Made by a program: the position numbers and the translations under genes
Assembly (NCBI GenBank): GCA_013151365.1
Contig: JAADIK010000193.1
Span: 14,307 to 34,774, forward strand
Direction: 5' to 3'
Source of the DNA: Deltaproteobacteria bacterium
GTDB taxonomy: Bacteria; Desulfobacterota; Desulfobulbia; Desulfobulbales; Desulfobulbaceae
Length of the DNA: 20,468 bases
Shown: positions 15,763-20,468 of the stretch, in pieces
Numbering within the stretch: position 1 is the stretch's first letter
Layout: each line of letters begins with the position of its first letter
The notes under the pieces: model-generated
What the model saw: only the letters and a program-made list of their open reading frames with translations
The model's database searches: none
Told to the model about the DNA's origin: nothing

Positions 15763-15814
15763 CCGCTGCCCGGCCGGCCGTCGCCAGACAGCGGCGGCGG
15801 CAGCGGGACTCAGC

Positions 15815-16258
15815 TCACCTTTTGCCAGCAGCCGGTCCAGCCAAGGCCGAGTCCTTGCCTCCTGCCTGTTGCCGATAGAGGGCGATTTCCGCGCCCCCCT
15901 CTTCCGTCAGCCGGATGCGCCTGCCGCTGGCGGCCGTCAGCCCGCCGGGCAAGGCGGTACGGATCATCTCGCCGATGGGGAAATGGTAGTAATCGGCAAC
16001 CCAGCGATAAAAAGGAATCAGTTCGGCAGGAAAAATAGGGGCCGGGTCAAGCACCTCGGCAACGGGACGGACGGTATAGGCGCCCTGTTCCGCTTCATCC
16101 TCGACCGCCCGGCCCAGGACATAGCCGGTCACCAGCCGTCGGCCCAGGGGAACGAGAACCCGCAGGCCCGGGAGAAGCGGCTCGGCAAAATCCTCGGGCT
16201 GGCCATAGGTCAAAGTCTGCCCGAGAGGAGCGGCAACTGCGATTTCATACATTCTCAT
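15815..16258 (-). CDS. priA: PriA N-terminal fragment, ended early by frameshift
   Basis: From ATG 16258 the product starts MRMYEIAVAAPLGQTLTYG, the typical PriA 3'-DNA-binding domain. It continues through PGLRVLVPLGRRLVTGYVLG and FYRWVADYYHFPIGEMIRTALPGGL to LTEEGG. It then drifts into an Ala/Gly-rich sequence and stops at 15815-15817. The helicase frame has a stop at 15907-15909, so the shift must lie between 15907 and 15817. A run of six C on the plus strand (15894-15899) is the prime candidate for a one-base indel. It may be a sequencing error, a true mutation or a slippery site; the otherwise intact motifs argue for a recent or artefactual change. The frame is open upstream to 16324, but homology starts at 16258. 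No clear Shine-Dalgarno is visible. Confidence 0.85.
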   Translation of the reverse strand: MRMYEIAVAAPLGQTLTYGQPEDFAEPLLPGLRVLVPLGRRLVTGYVLGRAVEDEAEQGAYTVRPVAEVLDPAPIFPAELIPFYRWVADYYHFPIGEMIRTALPGGLTAASGRRIRLTEEGGAEIALYRQQAGGKDSALAGPAAGKR

Positions 16259-16310
16259 TGTCAAAAACGGAACCGCGGGCAAAATTTTATGCCGATGCGG
16301 GGGCCCGAAT

Positions 16311-16400
16311 CCGTTATCGGGCACCCCGCAGGGCGGTGCGATGGAGACAAGAAATGCGTCTATTCGTCAACAATAGCAATCAATTCCACATATTGCATAA
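16311..16400 (+). repeat. Partial copy of the 217-bp MITE-like repeat between galU and priA
   Basis: CCGTTATCGGGC, then CCGCAGGGCGGTGCG and GAAATGCGT align with 2108-2155 and 13582-13630. The segment AATTCCACATATTGCA is shared with the copy at 2107-2217 but not with the complete copy, so these two partial copies are closer to each other. No terminal inverted repeat is present. It occupies most of the spacer upstream of priA. Confidence 0.7.
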
Positions 16401-16434
16401 AATAGGATACAAGGAGAATGTTCACCGCATCCCT

Positions 16435-17319
16435 TCAGCGGCATGAACTCTCGGCGCAGATCGAACGTAGGTGCTCCTTGAAGGCCTTGCCCAAGGTCGG
16501 ATGACGGATGGCGAAATCAACAACGGCCTTCAGGTAGCCCAGCTTGTCACCGGCATCATAGCGTTTCCCGGCAAACTCGTAGGCGTAGATTCCTCTCTTT
16601 TTGGCCAGGGCGAGCAGGGCATCGGTCAACTGGATCTCACCGCCGTGACCCGGTTTGGTTTTACCCAGGAAATCAAAGATTTCCGGCATGAGCAGGTAAC
16701 GGCCGATAATGGCCATATTGGAGTTGGTAGTGCCGGGGGCCGGTTTTTCCACCATCCGCTCGACCTTGTATGTCCGCTCTATGCCGGTATCCCCGCCTTC
16801 GACAATTCCATACTGGGAGGTCTGGTCCATGGGCACCCTCTGGACGGCGACAATGGATTCCTGTACAACCCCGAACAGGTCGATCATCTGCTTGCAGCAC
16901 GGCACCTCGCTCATTACCAGGTCATCACCGAGCAGGACGAGAAACGGTTCGTCGCCAATCACATTGCGGGCCATCCAGATCGCGTGTCCCAGGCCGAGGG
17001 GTTTCTTCTGCCGCACCGAAACGATATCTATCAGATTGGAAATATTGTTCAGTTCCTCCTGAAGAGTGAGTTTATTTTTCTCTTTCAACACCGTATCAAG
17101 CTGAAAATCATAATCAAAATGATTCTCTATGGCCGATTTCCCCTCGCTGGTAATCAGGACAACTTCCTCGATACCCGAAGCGACCGCCTCCTCGACAATG
17201 TACTGGATGGTCGGCCGATCCACGATGGTCAGCATTTCCTTGGGAATCGCCTTGGTGGCCGGCAGAAAACGGGTGCCGAGCCCGGCAACGGGAATAACCG
17301 CCTTGCGAATTTTTTTCAT
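16435..17319 (-). CDS. galU: UTP-glucose-1-phosphate uridylyltransferase
   Basis: The 294-aa product matches GalU in length and motifs: the nucleotide-binding signature VAGLGTRFLPATKAIPKEM (residues about 11-29), IQYIVEEAVASGIEEVVLI, a Leu-Leu-Gly-Asp-Asp metal/nucleotide site (LVLLGDD), MVEKPAPG and the C-terminal KRYDAGDKLGYLKA. It makes UDP-glucose from UTP and glucose-1-phosphate in the cytoplasm, the precursor of many exopolysaccharide sugars. This is functionally consistent with the export operon in the same window, although the two are transcribed separately. The start ATG at 17319 has a strong AAGGAGAGG ribosome site. It is divergent from the helicase gene at 17450 and probably not co-transcribed with priA, given the 176-bp repeat-containing spacer. 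Confidence 0.95.
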   Translation of the reverse strand: MKKIRKAVIPVAGLGTRFLPATKAIPKEMLTIVDRPTIQYIVEEAVASGIEEVVLITSEGKSAIENHFDYDFQLDTVLKEKNKLTLQEELNNISNLIDIVSVRQKKPLGLGHAIWMARNVIGDEPFLVLLGDDLVMSEVPCCKQMIDLFGVVQESIVAVQRVPMDQTSQYGIVEGGDTGIERTYKVERMVEKPAPGTTNSNMAIIGRYLLMPEIFDFLGKTKPGHGGEIQLTDALLALAKKRGIYAYEFAGKRYDAGDKLGYLKAVVDFAIRHPTLGKAFKEHLRSICAESSCR

Positions 17320-17354
17320 ACCTCTCCTTCTTTTCTCACGAATTTTCGGTATAG

Positions 17355-17383
17355 TTTATAAATTGCCGGTATTCATTAAACAA
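17355..17383 (-). promoter_or_regulatory. Candidate sigma70 promoter for galU
   Basis: On the minus strand TTGTTT (17383-17378) and TATAAA (17360-17355) are separated by exactly 17 nt, about 35 bp before the galU start. The -10 box is a 5/6 match and the -35 box a half match. No equally good promoter was found for the divergent helicase gene. Confidence 0.5.
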
Positions 17384-17449
17384 ACCAAAACCGGAATTCT
17401 ATATTGTACACGTCTACGCTTCATATGTCTAAAAAATAAGAAACGATTA

Positions 17450-20400
17450 ATGCTTCTCTCTTACCCGCCGGAACTGCCCATCTCCGGGCTGAAAAATGAT
17501 ATAGTCCAGGCTGTCCGCGATCACCAGGTCCTGGTCATCGCCGGTGATACGGGGTCGGGCAAGACAACCCAGATCCCCAAAATGTGCCTGGAGGCCGGCC
17601 GCGGCACCGCCGGCATCATCGGCTGCACCCAGCCTCGGCGCATTGCGGCCGTCGCCGTGGCCGACCGGGTGGCGGCAGAACTGCAGGACAACCGCCTGGT
17701 CGGCTATAAAATCAGGTTCCGGGACCGGACCGGCGCCGACACCCTGATCAAGTTCATGACCGACGGGGTCTTGCTGGCTGAAACCAGGCAGGACCGGGAG
17801 TTGCGCCGTTACGACACCCTGATCATTGACGAGGCCCACGAGCGCAGCCTCAACATTGATTTCCTGCTGGGCTACCTCAAGACCCTGCTGCGCCGAAGAC
17901 CGGAACTCAAGCTGATCATCTCCTCGGCCACCATTGATACTGAAAAATTCAGCAGCCACTTTGACCGGGCTCCCGTGATCCAGGTCTCGGGCCGGACCTT
18001 TCCCATCACCATGGAGTATTGCCCGCCGGAAGACGCCGGGCAAGGCGAGGGCGAGTCCTATGTCGAGTTGGCCGTGCAAGAGACGGTCCGGCTGGCGACG
18101 GAAAAAACGGCCGGGGACATCCTGGTCTTTATGCCCACGGAACGCGATATCCGCGACAGCGTCGAAATGCTGCGGAAACGACTGGCGGGGCGGGCCTTGG
18201 TCCTGCCTCTTTTCGGCCGGCTGCAGGCCGCCGACCAGCGCAAAATCTTTCAGCCGGCCCGGCTCCGTAAAATCATTGTCGCCACCAACGTCGCCGAAAC
18301 CTCCATTACCGTCCCCGGCATCCGCTCGGTGGTGGATACCGGTCTGGCCCGGCTGGCCCGCTACAATGTCCGGGCCGGGACCACCAGTCTCCAGGTGACC
18401 CGGATTTCCCGGGCCAGTTGCGAACAACGCGCCGGCCGCTGCGGCCGCACGGGGCCGGGACTCTGCGTCCGGCTGTACAGCCGGGAAGACTATCTCTCCC
18501 GGCCGCCCTTTACCCAGCCGGAGATCCAGCGCTCCAACCTGGCCGAGGTCATTCTGCAGATGATCAGTCTGCGCCTTGGCGATCCCCGGGAATTTCCCTT
18601 TATCGATCCACCGGCCCCACGGTCGATTCGCGACGGCTACGGGAGCCTGCATGAGCTGGGGGCCATCACCCCGGCCAACCGGCTGACTCCCCGGGGCCGG
18701 ATCATGGCCGGGCTTCCTCTTGATCCCGGCATTTCACGCATCATCATCGAGGGGGCGGAACTGGGAGCCCTGCGGGAGGTCAAGGTCATTGCCGCCGGCC
18801 TGTCCATCCAGGACCCCCGGATCAGGCCGGCGGACCGGGAGGACCAGGCCGACGAGATGCACCGTCGTTTCAGGGTCAAAAACTCGGACTTCCTCGGTCT
18901 GCTCATGATCTGGGACACCTTTCACGCCACAATGAACCAGGCAGGGTCCCAGGCGAAACTGCGAAAATTCTGCCAAAGCCATTTTCTTTCATGGCAGCGG
19001 ATGCGTGAATGGCTCGACATCCATGACCAGATCAGCCGCCTGTTACGGCACGAAAAAGGATTCAACGAAAATGAACGGCCCGCCTCTTTCGCCGCCGTCC
19101 ACCAGTCCCTGCTCTGCGGTTTCCTGCGCCACATCGGCCAGAAAAAGGAAAAAAACATCTACCGGATCAGCGGGGGCCGCGAGGCCACGATCTTTCCCGG
19201 TTCCGCCCTCTACAACCAAGGCGGCCAGTGGATCGTGGCGGCATCCTTTATGGAGACCTCCAGGCTTTTCGCCCTGAATGCCGCCGTCATCGACGTTCGC
19301 TGGCTGGAGCGGCTCGGCGGTGATCTCTGCCGCCGCAGCTGGTCCGATCCCCACTGGGAGAAAAAAACGGGCCGGGTCACCGCCCTTGAAAAGGTAACCC
19401 TTTTCGGCCTGATTATCGTAGCCGGCCGCAAGGTCAATTATGGCCGCATCAATGCGGCAACCGGCCGCGAGGCCAGGGAAATATTCATCCGTTCGGCCCT
19501 CATCCAGGGTGAACTCGGCGGCAGCTTTCCTTTCCTGCAGCACAACCTGGCGCTCATCACCCGTTACCAGGACATGGAAGAGCGGCTGCGCCGGCGCAAC
19601 ATCGTCTTCGACGAACAGGTCCTCTACGCCTTTTACGATGAACGACTGGGTCCGGTCCATGACCGGCACACCCTGAAGCTTTTTCTCAAGGACAGGAAGG
19701 GCGATCGCTTCCTGATGATGACCGAGGATGATATCTGCCAGGCCCTGCCCGACGAGAACGAGCTGTACCGGTTTCCCAAGGCCCTGCCGGGGGGACTGTC
19801 GCTCAGCTACCGCTTTGAGCCCGGCCACGAGGCGGACGGCATCACGGTCGACCTCCCCCTGCCGCTGGTCCCCGGCCTGAGTCCGGCCCTCTTTGAATGG
19901 CTGGTGCCCGGCCTGCTGCCGGAAAAAATCCTGGCCCTGCTCAAGGCCCTGCCCAAGAAACTCCGGCGGCAACTGGTGCCGTTACCGAACGCCGCCGACC
20001 TGGTCATGGACGAGCTGGAACTGTACCGGGGCTCGCTTTATCCCGGCCTGGAAAAAGCCCTGCGCAAACATTTCCAGGTCAGTATCCGGCGCACCGACTG
20101 GCAGACCGAGACCCTGCCCGTGCACCTGAAAATGCGTTATCGTCTTGTCGGTGAGGAGGGCCGCATTCTCTTTGCCGGCCGCTCATTCCGGGATCTGCTG
20201 AACCGCTGCCGGGATGGTTCAGGTTCAGCGGGCCGGCCGGCCGCCGCTCAACACGCCGGGCCGCCCGGCAGGAAAGGAATCAAGGCCTGGGATTTTGCCC
20301 GGGCACCCGAACCGGTCACGGGCAGCAACCAGGGAAACGGGCCGGCCGGCCTCTTCTTCCCTGCCCTGCTGATTGATGAAAAATCACAGAGCCTGGAACT

Positions 20401-20468
20401 GCGCTACATTGACGATAAGGCCCGAAGTTTCGCCCTGAACCGTGCCGGTCTGCGGTTTCTGTATTCCC
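17450..20468 (+). CDS. hrpA: HrpA-type DEAH-box ATP-dependent RNA helicase (3' end beyond window)
   Basis: An uninterrupted frame from ATG 17450 to the window end encodes at least 1006 aa. Motifs are Walker A GDTGSGKTT (residues 32-40), DEAH (127-130), SAT in LIISSATID, ATNVAETSITV and QRAGRCGRTGPG, the standard DEAH order. The helicase-associated and OB-type region follows (about 400-600). The DUF3418-like HrpA C-terminal region then runs to the edge (FYDERLGPVHDRHTLKLF, GLSLSYRFEPG, WLVPGLLPEKILALLKALPK). Long DEAH proteins with this tail are HrpA, implicated in mRNA processing and in rescue of stalled ribosomes. The last codons visible still fit the family, so the gene is truncated only by the window. 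Large antisense open frames here are composition shadows. The ribosome site is weak (AAGAAACG). Confidence 0.93.
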   Translation, partial: MLLSYPPELPISGLKNDIVQAVRDHQVLVIAGDTGSGKTTQIPKMCLEAGRGTAGIIGCTQPRRIAAVAVADRVAAELQDNRLVGYKIRFRDRTGADTLIKFMTDGVLLAETRQDRELRRYDTLIIDEAHERSLNIDFLLGYLKTLLRRRPELKLIISSATIDTEKFSSHFDRAPVIQVSGRTFPITMEYCPPEDAGQGEGESYVELAVQETVRLATEKTAGDILVFMPTERDIRDSVEMLRKRLAGRALVLPLFGRLQAADQRKIFQPARLRKIIVATNVAETSITVPGIRSVVDTGLARLARYNVRAGTTSLQVTRISRASCEQRAGRCGRTGPGLCVRLYSREDYLSRPPFTQPEIQRSNLAEVILQMISLRLGDPREFPFIDPPAPRSIRDGYGSLHELGAITPANRLTPRGRIMAGLPLDPGISRIIIEGAELGALREVKVIAAGLSIQDPRIRPADREDQADEMHRRFRVKNSDFLGLLMIWDTFHATMNQAGSQAKLRKFCQSHFLSWQRMREWLDIHDQISRLLRHEKGFNENERPASFAAVHQSLLCGFLRHIGQKKEKNIYRISGGREATIFPGSALYNQGGQWIVAASFMETSRLFALNAAVIDVRWLERLGGDLCRRSWSDPHWEKKTGRVTALEKVTLFGLIIVAGRKVNYGRINAATGREAREIFIRSALIQGELGGSFPFLQHNLALITRYQDMEERLRRRNIVFDEQVLYAFYDERLGPVHDRHTLKLFLKDRKGDRFLMMTEDDICQALPDENELYRFPKALPGGLSLSYRFEPGHEADGITVDLPLPLVPGLSPALFEWLVPGLLPEKILALLKALPKKLRRQLVPLPNAADLVMDELELYRGSLYPGLEKALRKHFQVSIRRTDWQTETLPVHLKMRYRLVGEEGRILFAGRSFRDLLNRCRDGSGSAGRPAAAQHAGPPGRKGIKAWDFARAPEPVTGSNQGNGPAGLFFPALLIDEKSQSLELRYIDDKARSFALNRAGLRFLYS

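Noticed and set aside
15815..15827. Programmed +1 frameshift at AAA AGG TGA in priA
   Set aside because: Mechanistically possible, but the zero-frame sequence just before it no longer looks like PriA whereas the other frame does from about 15845, so the shift probably happened earlier, as an indel.
14791..16038. 415-codon plus-strand open frame opposite priA
   Set aside because: It lies antisense to clear PriA motifs and its translation has no recognisable domain; it is a composition artefact.
17447..18652. 401-codon open frame antisense to the helicase gene
   Set aside because: The opposite strand encodes an unbroken DEAH helicase with all motifs; the antisense product is low-complexity Gly/Pro/Asp-rich and typical of a GC-rich shadow frame.
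1..20468. CRISPR arrays, tRNA or rRNA genes, integrase or toxin-antitoxin genes
   Set aside because: No regularly spaced repeats, no cloverleaf or rRNA-like sequence and no such coding motifs were seen on either strand.

Overview
The window looks like chromosomal DNA of a Gram-negative bacterium, most plausibly a member of the Desulfobacterota (deltaproteobacterial lineage). The evidence is an outer-membrane polysaccharide exporter lipoprotein, a ZraP-type periplasmic protein behind a sigma54 promoter, a full-length-type HrpA helicase and an ATP-sulfurylase/APS-kinase fusion. The taxonomic placement is inference; there is no rRNA or other phylogenetic marker here.

Layout. (1) Positions 1-2100, plus strand: a cut-off repeat copy, a sigma54-driven zraP-like gene and an unrecognised secreted protein, each with its own terminator. 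(2) Positions 2107-9310, plus strand: a polysaccharide assembly and export operon. It encodes a Wza-like exporter lipoprotein, an O-antigen ligase/polymerase-family membrane protein, a PHP-type tyrosine phosphatase, a Wzz/BY-kinase co-polymerase with a C-terminal tyrosine cluster, and a membrane-anchored protein with a lectin-like C-terminus. The genes are close or overlapping. No glycosyltransferase or flippase is present. A J-domain/TM/NTF2-like fusion protein follows (9380-10885). (3) Positions 10886-11305: a convergent intergenic region holding a 108-bp imperfect palindrome and a 193-bp hairpin MITE. (4) Positions 11306-17319, minus strand: sat-cysC fusion, a small secreted ComEA-like HhH protein, priA (split by a frameshift) and galU. 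(5) Positions 17450-20468, plus strand: hrpA-type DEAH helicase, divergent from galU and running off the window.

Two themes stand out. First, a repeat family of about 217 bp has 13-bp terminal inverted repeats and, in its one complete copy (13484-13700), a 5-bp target duplication. Three partial copies lie at 1-84, 2107-2217 and 16311-16400, all in gene-flanking spacers. Second, the ATP-sulfurylase domain of the sat-cysC fusion has lost both signature active-site motifs while its kinase domain keeps its P-loop.

Functionally, the export operon together with galU (UDP-glucose supply) points to exopolysaccharide or capsule production controlled by tyrosine phosphorylation. The sat-cysC product could supply PAPS for sulfation, but its altered active site makes this uncertain. 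PriA, HrpA and GalU are housekeeping functions.
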